Positions 29,301-42,900 of a stretch of 64,000 nt of DNA are shown piece by piece (within the stretch, counting starts at the first letter, position 1; the number at the start of each line of letters is the position of its first letter). Position numbers and translations under genes: made by a program. The notes below the pieces were generated by a model. It did no database searches. It worked only from the letters and a program-made list of their open reading frames with translations, and was not told the DNA's origin. Source of the stretch: Membranipora membranacea (taxonomy: Eukaryota > Bryozoa > Gymnolaemata > Cheilostomatida > Membraniporidae); the NCBI GenBank assembly GCA_914767715.1, contig OU612070.1:7953501-8017500 (forward strand), in the 5' to 3' direction.

Positions 29301-32300
29301 GTGAATAGATACACAAATGTTATTCACCATTTCTTTAACCTCCTAGGATAGCAAACAGGCAAAAAATGAGACATCAATATTATGATTATGTTTAGTGTTG
29401 TAGGTGAACTGTTCCAAAGCGTATCAATCTGTTTCAAGGCAATGAAAAGGGTTGTTCAGTTTTAGTAAGGTATGTTTGAATAATAATTGTGACCAATCCG
29501 CCACAACAATAAATTTAAAAGGAAATACCAAGATATCCAGCCTTATGACCTAGATTGTCTAAAACCTAGACCTGAGTCTAAAGTAGCTGTCATATTATTG
29601 GATGGCCATGTCCATACAATGACTAATCTAACTCCCTTTTTTATCTCTATGGCTACAACTTAGCTCCTCTGTCTAACTCTACTTACATCTGGGCTCTTAG
29701 TGGCTTCGAGAGTGAAGAGATTTCTGGGCAGGTAGACATTAGCGACTACGAGCATAGCTTCCTCCGACCACTCATCGTACCAGTCTATAGTACAGCAGCT
29801 AATAAGAGAAGGGTTCATACGGCAGCGCTGTCGGAATGTGTGACCGGCTGGCGACATCGTCAGCACTATGTGCAGATTTCTCTTCAATCTCTGTCACATA
29901 ATACAGAGAAACATTCATAAACATGTGGCACACCAGGTACACTGGTATGCACAGGTCAGGATTAGATGGAGGAGTCTAATTGAACTAGGCATCCGGCATG
30001 CACAGCTACCCATACAGGACAAAGCGGAGATAGGTGAGGTGAGGATACCATGTACACCAGATCACCACTCAGATCAGACTAATGTTTTAGAAAACACTGA
30101 TGTGATACAAGCTAACAGAATATTTAGTGAGAATGCATTGTTGATTGTATGTAAAAGGAAGTATCTATGGGTGCACATTGTCTGTAAAATGAACACCTTG
30201 AATCGAGATACCGCTCACTTACATCGATAAAGAACTGGAAGACAGCTATACGGTTGTCTGGTACACCTTGTTCTGATGCCAGCTGCTTCACCTCCATAAT
30301 AATACTGTCCTGCTCCTCAGAGTCAAATAGTCCGGGTACTTCACCCGAGTTCAGTATACAGTTAATATCTTCCAAAAATTCCTCCTGTAAAAGAAAGGAT
30401 GATTTTAAATTCGCAAAACATTATGAGTCGTTGATCAACCCTGATACAGAATTTATCAGGTAATAAAGTTTCATTTGCAGATTTGAGACTGTAGGTGGGG
30501 TTGGGTTGCCAAAACATTATCATTTTTATTTACTTACAATCTGAGGTCTGATATAGGTCTATTTTCAAATCTTTCACTACTTGCTCGATCTGTAAGTGTA
30601 GGTTCTCAGTAAGTAACACAAGTAATTCTATTATTACTACTTCTTGGTGAATAATCATAAACAAACCTTGACAATATCGCTGTCAGTAAAGAGGAATACG
30701 ACATTCTTTCCCTGAACTCCAGCCATTCTGAACACTTTTTTGAGATCTTCTCTGAAGTCTGTGATGTCGTATCCTCGGTACAGTGTAAGCCTGAAGAGTG
30801 TACATGATGTGATATAACAGGCTAGGCCTACCACTGTAGCCTTACCCGTACCGTCCAAACCCACCTGAGATGGAAAATGACAATCGATTGTCCAATGGTA
30901 GTTAACATGTGGAATGGTGGATTATAGGCAACTTGTTGGGGGTTAACCAGGAAATGGCGTATTAGCCGGCCCCTCCTAAAGGAGCACCCCCAGTTGTCTT
31001 GTTAATAATTGAGGTAAATAAAATAACGATGCAAATTCATCGCTATTTTTTACCATTACCAAAAGATAATTTCATCTTATGGTAGTTAACGTGTCAAATG
31101 GCTGAATAGACAATAAGAATATTGGGCTTTATTTAATGCACAAACAATGAATTGAACTGGTGAACTCCATGGTTTGTGAAGCCAACAAAAGATAATTTTA
31201 ATAAATTGAGGTCTCAAATGCAAGCCTTTTAGTTCATGGAATTGAGCTGCCTTGTGTTATTTCTGAGATCAGTTGACATACCATGAGCATATGGCGGCCA
31301 GGCTGCCTGAATACTCTCACGGCTCTGCATATGTGATGTACAGCCTCCTCAAAGAAGACAAACTTCTTATCCTGAGCCTGGGCCAGGTGCTGCCGCATGT
31401 GATACTCCTCTAGTATACTGGTCAGCTTCTCCATGTTAGAGGTTGGCCTGTACATCTGTAATAAAGGTTAAAGGTCAACCCCTACTCAACAATGGAAGGC
31501 TCATCTAGAAACTAAGTTGTGTTCTTTCTCATAGTAAAGAAAACACGTGTAAGTGATGGACAGTTTTCTGAGCTTTAATTTGAGCCTCTTTTAGGAGTTG
31601 TCCTCTCTCCAGTTTGGTACATTTAACCCACGCCGCATAGGAAAAAGGAGCTGAAAAATTTTAAATAAATGACTATGCGAATACCAAAATAATTTCCCAA
31701 ACTATGTCCCAACAATATTGCAGATTCTGAATCAAAAATCATTTTTTATCCTATTATAAGCGGTTTTTCAAGATAACCCTCTTTTCAGCTCATTTTTCCT
31801 ATGCGGAATGGGTTGAGAGTACTCCGAATAGAGGCTCAAATTAGAGCTCATGAAACTATCTATAATGATAAAATTGTACAGTGATGATGTATATGGAAAA
31901 GTGGGGGACAGGGAGAAATCATAAGATGTACTGTGGGTTGTCAGTCCTTAACCACATAGAAAAATATATGTTAGTGTCGATCATTCACTCATAGCAGCTT
32001 AAAGCGTAATCATATATAATTATATATAGTATATATATACAGCTAAAGGGCAACTGATGAGAGCAGGACTATTCTACACTATCGGTACTCTTTGCTACGT
32101 CTCCAGACATCAGGAGAAGACAGGTTCCCATTGCTGTGAACCGCAGGGTAAAATTACATGAGAAAAATTTAAGGGATAACAAGAGGTTGAATAAATGGTG
32201 GTGATTGAGGACAGATCAGACCTCTGTCCGATCACTCTATATGTACATATATCTGTCCCAGATTGATATGGGCCATTTATCCAGACTCGTACAATCTTAC

Positions 32301-35300
32301 CTTTAGTGGCATTAAAAGCTAAGAGAATAAGAAAACAACACACTATATGTCACCTCATTCTGTGTCACAATTATTACGAATCCATACAAATTTATTACCA
32401 CTCCATAAAAACCATTACCAATCCATACAGAGTTAAATAAAAACAGTGACTCTAAGTCTATGCTTCATTCTAACTCAGGGGAACACAAATCATTAAAAAT
32501 TACTTTCCAGCATGATGGCAAAGTCATGAGGAGAAACCCTGAATTCCATCTCAAGACATAGTTCTCAATTGTTGTGAAAAAATTTCATATTCAAATATTA
32601 TTTATACCGTGAGAAATTCATGTGCACAAGGAAAATATTAAACCATTGTGAGATTATGCAAGGAGTTTTTGCTCATTTATGTGAAGGTCTGAGGGACTAT
32701 GCAACATTGAGCCCCTCAAAAAGTTAAAACACTATTGTGGCAATCGGTTGTTACAAATGCACCTTTTGCACCACAAATACACACAGACAAACGGACAGAC
32801 AGACGGATAAATGAAGACAGTTACAGTTATATATTGCACAAGGTAGGACAGCTTACACGTAGCAGACGCTGTATAAATCACGCACATAAAACAGACATTA
32901 AACAGAAGCAGAACAGACAGTACAACACTTTTATAAATCATTGCTGCTGACATACTTTGTATATAATTTTGCAGGCAACAGAATGATCAACAGAATATAT
33001 TGCACACAACAGAGTTTTCATTGATTGGTTCCTCAAGTGTAATGATAAGGATAAAGACTTTGACAATAGTCAGCAGCTTAGCTTAGCGCACAGGCAGCAC
33101 CAGCGGCAGAAGCAGCAGCAACAGCAGAAGCCAATATGTCTTCATTGATTTGAAGCACAAGAAGCAAAGCAATGAGAGCACCATTTAAGCGTGTTCTTAT
33201 TACAATACTATACATCCAGAGTTAGGGGAGATGTTAATTCTTACCCGATGTACTGATCCATCAGTCGCGTTGGTTGTAGTAGCCGAGTCGACATCGAGGA
33301 AGTCACAGAAAAGTACTGGTTTTGACATGAGCTGCTCACTCGTCCATGACACCTGCAAGTATATGTCAGACACTGTGACAGCTGTAACAATCCAATCACA
33401 CCTTGATGTGGCAAAAGGTTTGACAGTCAGACAAGGGGTTTTATACTTCAAATCATTAGAGTTAATGTTTCATTAGAGATTGTGTTTTATTAGATCGTTT
33501 TAATAGCGAACAGTTCGTAATAATTTACTTATTTATTATTATTATATTATTTTGCTTTGTTGGGATTTCTGAGCTAGGACAGGTACTACTTATCAAACCA
33601 CTCGGACATCACCGGCCAATCTGACTTAATCTCTACCATCACTAATTCAGGTATCCCCATGTCTGTGAATTTCAGCCAATACTATTATCTGAAATAGCTA
33701 TTGTGTACATTTTCTCGGTTGTATTGCACGCAAGCGAAGAAAAATGAGGATGAAAGTGAGAAATTGAGTGAAGCCATGCGGAGGTTCTTCAATGACTGGA
33801 GATTATAGTATGATATGATAGGCCGACAAAGCAGGTATTTTACAGGCAAAGTCCGGAATAAAAGTATTAGCCTGAGTAAGGATTAGTTCACACTGCCAGA
33901 CTGATCATGTCTATCGAGATATAAGAATTTAGAGTACAGCATAGAGAAATTTTGTTTAGACTGGAAAAAAAGATAAGAGGTTTATGTTGTAATTACGTTG
34001 GTCCACGACTGCTGGGCTGCATTGTATGCCCAGGAATGCCGAGCCGTGGGCACAGCCCGTAGCTCTAACTGCTCATGTTGTAACGGCTAACACAACAAAA
34101 CACAACAACATATAACAGCCGAATCAACTTAAAACATAAGTAATTCTTTCCAATACAATAATATGTTGACATTATTTCCTGTCGTTTTAGGTGATGTGTT
34201 GCTGCTTCAAGGGGATTCAAAATTTTTTTTATCAATTAGTCTTTTGAAGAGTTTTTTTTAGGTAGTGCAACATAAGAGTAAAATTCGGGAAATAATGACA
34301 CATTCGAAGAACAGACAAAACTGCTAAGGTTCCCAATGGTGGTCTAAAACAATAAATTACTTTATCATAGAGCTAAAAGAGAAAAATATACAACAAGGTC
34401 AAGGTCATGCAAAGGTCATTTCAAGGTCACCACAAGTACCACTGGTGTTTGTGTAAAGAAGAGTCATGTGGAGACTTTTAGGTTATGCGCCTAAGATTTG
34501 CAGAAACCTTTCATTTAATACCATAATTACAATAAATATAATGTTAATAGCAAACTTCATATAAGAGGGGTTATATGTTTAGGGGATTATCCAGGATCCA
34601 GGACCACACAACTTGTAAGCATGCTTATGTAGTTTATCGGTCGATAGGCCTTAGGTTAGTAAGTCCATTATTGAATATCATGACTCAATATCATACCTTG
34701 AAGTAGTCATGTAGCATTTCTGAGAGGAAACCAAAGAACTTCTCTCGATCTTGCTGACAGATGAGTCGATCATGGAAGGTTCTGGTTACCTCATGAGCTA
34801 ACAGCTGAGCACATAGATCTCTATTTACTATGACATCCTCATTAGCCTGCAGCAGACCTTGTATAACCTAAAGAGATCAAATATAGTGTCAAAAAAAGTT
34901 CTATAACTCCTACGATAATTCTAAAAATACGATTTCTTAATGTGACAGCATCCCCTGTGTGGACAAGAATTAGCCTTTTAAATAACCAATAAGAGATTTG
35001 CTATTGTTTAGTATGATTGAAATCAGCGTTAGCTTTAATTTCACCATGTAACCTAAGATTGAATTGTTGTTACACGCTTTTATTGAGGTTTCCATATGAG
35101 GATGTTATAAACTAAAGAAAATGAACAACTTGGGGACCTCAAAATTGGTTAGTGTTGCTTAAATGTAGTGCTAGGTACCTGGGATAGATCTCTGATATTA
35201 AAGGTGTAGTGTATCTTAGTAGGGGTCGGCAGCATCTCGTTACACATTCTATAGTAGATGGCGATGCTGCCGCTGACAAAGGAGAATAGAGCATCTTTGA

Positions 35301-36912
35301 CCTCCGGTACAAAGTCACCTTCGTGTAGATACTTTCCTAGCTGTACCTGGTATATATGCTGAAGATTTCGTGTGGATGGAGTTGGTAAAGCCAGCATACT
35401 ACAATATGAATAAGTAGTGTTATATCAACTATAATATTTTAAAAAAGGGACAGACAAATTATGGGCGGAGCACGCTGATATATATTATATGGATAAGGGG
35501 AACATACCTGACCCTGAACAAGTGTATGGCTATTTATGTAAGGCTGCTGGACCGCATATCTCATCTTTGATTGGCCACAAGTTCAGAATATAATATAGCT
35601 GAATGTTGTAAACTTCATATCAATTGGGGAACAAGATTAATATTCGATTGATGAGAAGCAGCAAGGAATAGTATTGTTAGTTAGGAGACATACCAGAAGT
35701 GTTTGAGTAGTCTGGGGTTGGTAATGTGTCGGCCACCTCCCGGTGGAGCACAGGCTGCAGCAAACGTCAGATCAGATGTGTGCTGGAAATAAACATTAAT
35801 ATTCATTATTATTTGCAGTAGAAAAATTACTTCAGCGATTATTATGTTGATTCGAATAACTAATCTACATATTGCAAAATTCGAGTTCATTGTCTGACCC
35901 TTTCTTCTTGATTGAGCCTAGAAGGGGATAAGGTTCTGAAAAATGACTGACTCTGACGTAGATGGAAGAGGTAGCTTATTGGGCTTGTGCAGCACTCGGC
36001 ATGACTATCTCATAGATGAGAAAGGGGGCAATTTCTCACACTATACATAATTTTTGCCTAGAAGTGTTGTGCATTTTTTCAGTGCAAAAATATTGTAGAA
36101 ATGCTGCTAGACTATATGGTCTCTCTGTAGTCTTCAAAACCAATATTGAGATCTAATGATCGAACCTTCCATTGAAGTTTCTTGGTGTCATAGTATCCTC
36201 CCATATCGAGGAACTGTCTGAGAAGTTCTAGAGGAGGCTGAGCTCCGTATATTTCCTGAGCTGGTACATTCAAATCATCAATGAAAACTATCACCTGTAT
36301 AATAATACAAGATATCACACACATTGTCACTGTATAATATAAGATATCACAAACAATATCACCTTAATAACATAACATAATTATCATATACACTATAACC
36401 TGTATAATGTGAGATTTCGCATACACTATCATGTGTTCTCTAGACGTCTGAGCAATTTCAACCCTCACATAGTCGGGCAGGGGGTCGGCAGTGGCGAAGC
36501 CCGTTCGACAAACATGTGAGTGCTCGCCTCGCCTGGCCCCCGAGAAGGTCTCCATTTCTCCAAATGCACAACTTAAAGTTGAATGGAGTATAAACTTACA
36601 CAGATGATGTGCAGAAAAAAAAATGTCTACAGGCTTCATACATATAAATGATCAAATAATCAAATCCACATATGTAGTACTTACTGCACTGCACAGTGTA
36701 GATTACTCACAGCAAGTAGAACACTTACCTTCCTGCCTCTCGGTCCCACCATATGATCCTTGCCCTTCCTCACCAGTCTCTGTATAACCTGAGTACATGT
36801 TCTCTGTATGGATGTCTGAGCACTGAACTGTATTATAGAACTCAGCACTCCTGGAGCCATCTTAGACTTCTGATTACCAAACAGGTTCATCTTCTCAACG
36901 CCTCCAGAATCT

Positions 36913-36943
<31 letters not shown>

Positions 36944-39900
36944 GTGATGAGAGGCAAGTTGAAAAATCTGGTGATACTCTCTGGATAGAAGAGAGAGGAG
37001 AAAAAAGCATTGCGTTGTTCAGCACTCTCATGTTGGTGTCTGCTGTCAAATTTGTCAACTTTAATTCGACCTCCCGACCCAGTATTGTCAGTGTTCAAAA
37101 AGTCATCATTTTAATAAAAGAGATGAAGAAAAGCAGATACAGTTTCTCTCCAGCTGTAGCAAAAATTCCAGATCTGTTTACTATCAACAGACAAATGTCA
37201 AGAATAAAGGGGGCGGGACTCCTGCCAAAATCAGGATGGAGGATCCGTAACAAGTGAAACATGAAGTTATCATAACAACAAAGCAGTGAAGACAACCCTA
37301 AATAAGACAAAACTGCAATCGACCACACCAGGGAGGGTGGAAGTTACCCCCATCCTCCTTGACCACACATAATGATGTGAAATAAAAGTGAATCTGTAAA
37401 TGCGTGACAAGAGGAAGTAAAACGATATAAAAAAAGCAGAGAAAATTATTTTACCTGCAGACTCTGGCCTTGCAGGAGGGGAAGAGCCCCGCCTTTTTAC
37501 TTTTGCTTTTCATCAAACAACAATACAATAAGCAATGGAACACATTATCAGAGCATAATATCATAGAAAACTTATCAGTATAGTTTATATTAACCATTAA
37601 CATATATAATTATGATATTACCTATTGCAGCTATAGCATGTGAGTGAAATAGGCATCTTGTATGTCACTTTTGATGATGTTGCCATATTGTGTCATGGTA
37701 TTCATTTTCAAAAACAACTGCGCCAAAGAATTATGGCATGCCCTGATTTAACTCAATCTGACACACGGAGCCAAGGACTGCCTGTGAGATTATATGATAC
37801 ATACCTTCACTACTCTTAGTTAATGTCATGATATTCTCAATGAGGTCATTATTCTTATCTGCGAAGTTGAAGACGCTGCCGAGGATAGAGTCAGCCTTTG
37901 TACCTGTGCCTCCCTCCTTACTTATCTGTTTTATCATGTTCAGTATAAGGGCAGATTTACCAACTCCTGATTCACCTGAAACAGAAAATCTCCATAAAAT
38001 AATGCACACCATGTAATCCAATCTTTGAAGCGGAGAGAGTTATCCTCCCTTGGGTACAGGTACTAGGACCCGTGTTACTCATGATACACCCTACATCCAT
38101 GCCCGCCGAAAACCTGGCCACTCTTTTTATTGAAGAGACAGAGGGGGTTCTTTTAACTGCATGTGGGAAACGACATCACCGATAACCAAATATTAAATAC
38201 CAATGCCTAATCAGGTATTGGATAAAGACAAAGTATTCAGTCAGCTTTTGGGAGATTAAGCAGTGCTTAACTCTATATCAGTACTTAATCCGATCAACCA
38301 TCAGGCTTTTGTTGCAGCTGTTGTGGCCGTCATGCGGGGGCAGGAGTCTGGGGTGGCTAGGACTAGGTGTTTGATTATTTTTATCACAAAATCTCCCAAT
38401 TTTATCTGCCAACTTACAATAAAACTCCAAATTGATTCCATAAGGGATGGAAACATCAATGAGACAGCAATGTTAGACTATGAGAATAATTTACCTGTGA
38501 GGAGTACAGGGTGTTTATCGAGTAGAAGTAGAGCCATAAGGAATGAGTATCGTACAGAATCTACAGTAGGTACTATCTCATTAGATAGAAGTGTCTTCTG
38601 TTGTTCTCCTTGTGACGAGTGTAAATCCCCTACAAAACCACACATTACAATTACTTTACAATTGAAAGGAGCAGTGCAACCAAAGTCTACTGAAAAAACA
38701 TAATGTAAACAACATCTACTCAGTCACCACTAGATGTATTAAAGGTTAATGATGAGTTAAAACTGAAATTTTATTACTGAGTTTAAAAAATATTGATGAT
38801 CATTATTGAGTATGAAGATGCCCTCAGTGAGGCAGTAATCAAGATGACAGCAGATTATTAGCAGTCTCTAAATAGAAATCTAGCCAAATCAATCAGCAGA
38901 TGTCTGAAGTTGCTATACCACACCCCGACTTTTCCCATCTTGGGACTAATTCTGCAAAATTTCTTGGCATTTTCATCGGAAACTCCAGCTTACTTTTGAA
39001 ATCGGAGCTTCAAGCAATGGGCAATGGAAAGCCATTAGAGTACTTTAGAGCCAAAATATTTAATATAATCGGCCAAACTATGAAGATTATATACAAGGCT
39101 GTAACCAAGTTCAATGATTAAAATGATGATGTTGATATTTCAAGCGCATGCAGCCTGTCTTCACTGGAAAATGAAGTCAATACCTTGATTCGATCCCTTA
39201 GTCTGCCTCATTACTACAGAATTATTAAAATCATAAGCACTAATAACAAAAAAAAGATTTGGGGGAGTCTTTCAATGAAGTTTAAATAGCCAGAAATTTT
39301 GAGAACTACCAATTTGTTGCGTGCTGCTAGCGAATTAACATCAGCACCTTGGAGTAATCCAAACAACAAATGAAGGTGACAGAAGGAACAGGCTTAAAGA
39401 ACCAATGTCTTGTCTAATTGAAAGACCCCAAAACTACAACAATATAGATATATATTCATGATTGTATGATTCAGTAACGAGCATTGTTATAATTATGACT
39501 ATAATGTATAAATATGATTGGTATACCCTGAGATAAGATGTCACCTGAAAACAAATAAAATATTAGTCAACGTCATAATGTCATAACATATCGCAACAAG
39601 TGTCTTACTAGTTGTATGACCAACATCCACAGAGAGTCCTGTGGTCGAATCTGTAAAAGGCACACCTATGTCATGACGATGTCACGGCAATGTCATGAAA
39701 AATTAAGCACTGTCTACTGAAAGACCTTTTATAAGGTCATGATTATTCATCATATTATGCATGGGTGGATAACCTGTTGGCATAGGCATCGTGAGTTACT
39801 AAATAGTAACAAACGGTCAGCTGATATACCATAACCAAAGATATATATGTAAATTAGAAAGACAAGACAGAGGCAAACAGTGAACTGCAAAAAAGTAGTA

Positions 39901-42900
39901 TCAATGAGATCGCAGCAAGATAGCAATGAGTTAATACAGGGAAAGCAGCCAGTCGAGGGTTTCTAATAATAACAAAAGTGTTATATATTTAGAAAAGATG
40001 ATTAGTGATCAAGATTTCAGATACACTTTGTCAGTGTTTGTAATTTCAATAAATGGGTAAATTTCAAGTTAAATTAAAATGATATAAAGCCACATACCGA
40101 TCGACATGATAGCAGATTTTTCGATCAGAGTTTGGGTCGAGGGAACAAGAACATCCCATAGGACAAAGTTTCCAGTCTTCATGTCGACAAAGTAGGAGTA
40201 TATGGTTTTATTTCCTGTCGGCAGTCTTACTCCTGCAAAAGAATAACAAAACAGATCATCACATTTGCAACAGTGCAATAGTATATTTGTTGTACTGTTT
40301 GTTGCTGCAACAACACACAGCCAGCATTTAATAGTGTATGGGAAGGCCTGCAGATGCAGTCCCCTTCCTGAACACCATTAATGGCTGGCTGTGAGACAAT
40401 GCCGTGCAATTATGAATTGTCCTGCAAGCCGTGACCAAGCCATGGCCGTATGGTAAGGCGTTGGGCAAACTGTTGGATAAAAAGATTTGAGCGAAGTATT
40501 TTCCCACAGAGAGATTTAATCTTTAATATGAAGAGATTTGATATCAAGGAAACACTGATATTGAGACTAGTAGCTGGTAGCATGTGTATATCTGATCATT
40601 AGAGTCAAATTAGAATGAGAACCCAACAACTACCAGCCCATAACTAATATAACTGAATTCGAGTTATCACACCAATTTTCTTCTGATGGCGCTCGAACTA
40701 AGTGAATTAATTCCCTCTCGATTGATCAGAGATATACATGCAGTGGTGTATCACGTGATCAGTGTGTATAAAGTAAGCAGTCAGTGCATACCGAGTGGCG
40801 GCTCTGTGTCAAAGAGCTCATGTACGTAGCTGTCAAACTCATAAGTGACGTTATTCTCTTGTTTCTGCTCCCCTCTCTGTATTATACCGCCATCATCATC
40901 CAGATTCTCGTCACGACGAAAGTTACCTCCGAAACTCCACACAAACGAGAACACATAGAGCTTACCCAGAAAATTAGTCAGCTGAGTAGGGTTCTTCTGA
41001 GCAAAGTATATATCATCACTGAAATAATCAAGTATTAATGTAACCATTGCACACCCATGAACTCCCTCATTGCGCAGACATTACTTAAATCATACCCATG
41101 GAACACTAATATAGCATTACAAATGTCAACAATCGTAGATCACACGCTATAAAAATATGTCATTAACAATTTGTCTATGATCGATCAATTACATAGCGTT
41201 GAAATAGCAGCACAGTGATTATTTTTGAGCATATATATTTTGTATCACATTTGGAAACCTCCCCCTTTGTTTCTCTGTTAGGATTTTAGTTTGAAAGGAA
41301 CTCCCGGTCGTATAACCTTATGACCCGCACACACCTTTCCAAGATTATGGGCAAGTGAGAACAAGTGCTAGGTTAACAGGTTAGGACATAATAGCTGATA
41401 GTTTAACTTACATAAGCATACTGCAATAATAAGTTAAAATCAGCAAAAAAAATACAATAATGACATAAAATATGTCTTCATGGGGATGTCAATCTTTCAT
41501 TTTTGTTTGTTAAATAAAAGAAAACAACCACTTATTGACCTCAAAAACATCTTCCATTTATTTATAACAATTATTTGTTGGGAAACCCCAATAAAAATAT
41601 GTTATGACAATAATAATAATTATAGTAATACAGCATAATACAGGTATAATGTCTGACCTCTGTTTATACTTGGAATCCTCCATGTTACTGTTATCTCTCC
41701 TGCGACTCTTACGCCGTCTCGTTCTCTTACCACCGCTCATATCAGTGAATGTGGAGCTGACTGAGCTCTCAGCACTGCCTGGACGTCGACTACGTGTGTC
41801 TCCATCCGGGGGCTTCTCTGTTAGTAGGAGGTAATAAAGTTATAGTTATTGCATAACTGTACATCAAATATGCAACAGATACTGGGGGGGTCATTCAATT
41901 AGAACGATAGAGCGATACCTGCTATACTTTTGGCTTTGGCTGTTCCTAATTGAAAGATCACCCTGAATTACATGTTTTCATGAAATTAAATCCAAATCAT
42001 TTTTAGATACCAGAATCCGTCACATGCCACTGGACGTCAGCTGAATATTCAAACTTACCTTCCTCCACTTTACCGAATCCTCCGTTGTTGGCGAGGAAGT
42101 TGATATATGCAGACATGATTCCGCACAGACAGAATATGAGAGACAACTCCGGAGCAGGTAAATGCTGCAGCTTGTAATGTTGTTTCCAGAATACGTATCC
42201 TATCAGAATCAATGCAGTGCATACACCACAATACATAATATAAACAATACGGAATACATCAGCTCATCACAACTTGATATATCAATTAAAGTCAGCATAA
42301 AACAATTGTGAAAAACGAAGCTCTGGGTGAGTTATGGTTGTCAGTCACATTTCAATTCTGGCGTGTTTCCCTGTCACAGTGTCTGTTTTTATGTATCATG
42401 TATCAAGCAGAAGCTCTTATATTGGTCAAAAATATCTAGGATGAGTCTCCTCATTGCTATCAATTCTGGTAATGTCTCTAATGGTACTGAGATTATTCAC
42501 TTGAGCCATCAGATAATTCTGTAGGACTGACCTTTCTCGATGGAATGCTCAAACATGGCTAGAAGATGCTGTTTGGCGTGTTCTGGCAGATCTCGAGGAA
42601 GTCTCTGAAGCCAAGTTTTAACATACGGTCTCCATCCAAGGTCCACAGGATCCTGTAATGATAATATTACCTATTATATTTGTGTGTTGATTTATTTATT
42701 ATATGTACATATTTATTTACATATATTGTTAATTCGCGTACTGCATATTTGGGGGGGTGTAAGATACAGAGTCAAACCCTCAAACCTTGGATACACCTGA
42801 TAAGATGATCTGATTCTGTCAGGTGTAGACTTAGTATTAGCGCTCACCCAAACTGACATCAGTTCACATAAAAAGGTGTAAACATTTTGTAATTTTGATA

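Noticed and set aside
30538-30590. Possible dynein exon with good splice borders ([14 protein letters not shown])
   Set aside because: Its length leaves one extra nucleotide, and the flanking exons already join in frame to give the expected [10 protein letters not shown] sequence. Including it would break the frame.
38263-38703. Plus-strand open frame of 146 codons
   Set aside because: It overlaps the antisense of dynein exon 38495-38629 and shows no domain of its own.
38900-39121. Plus-strand open frame of 73 codons
   Set aside because: No recognised family and no supporting context in a dynein intron.
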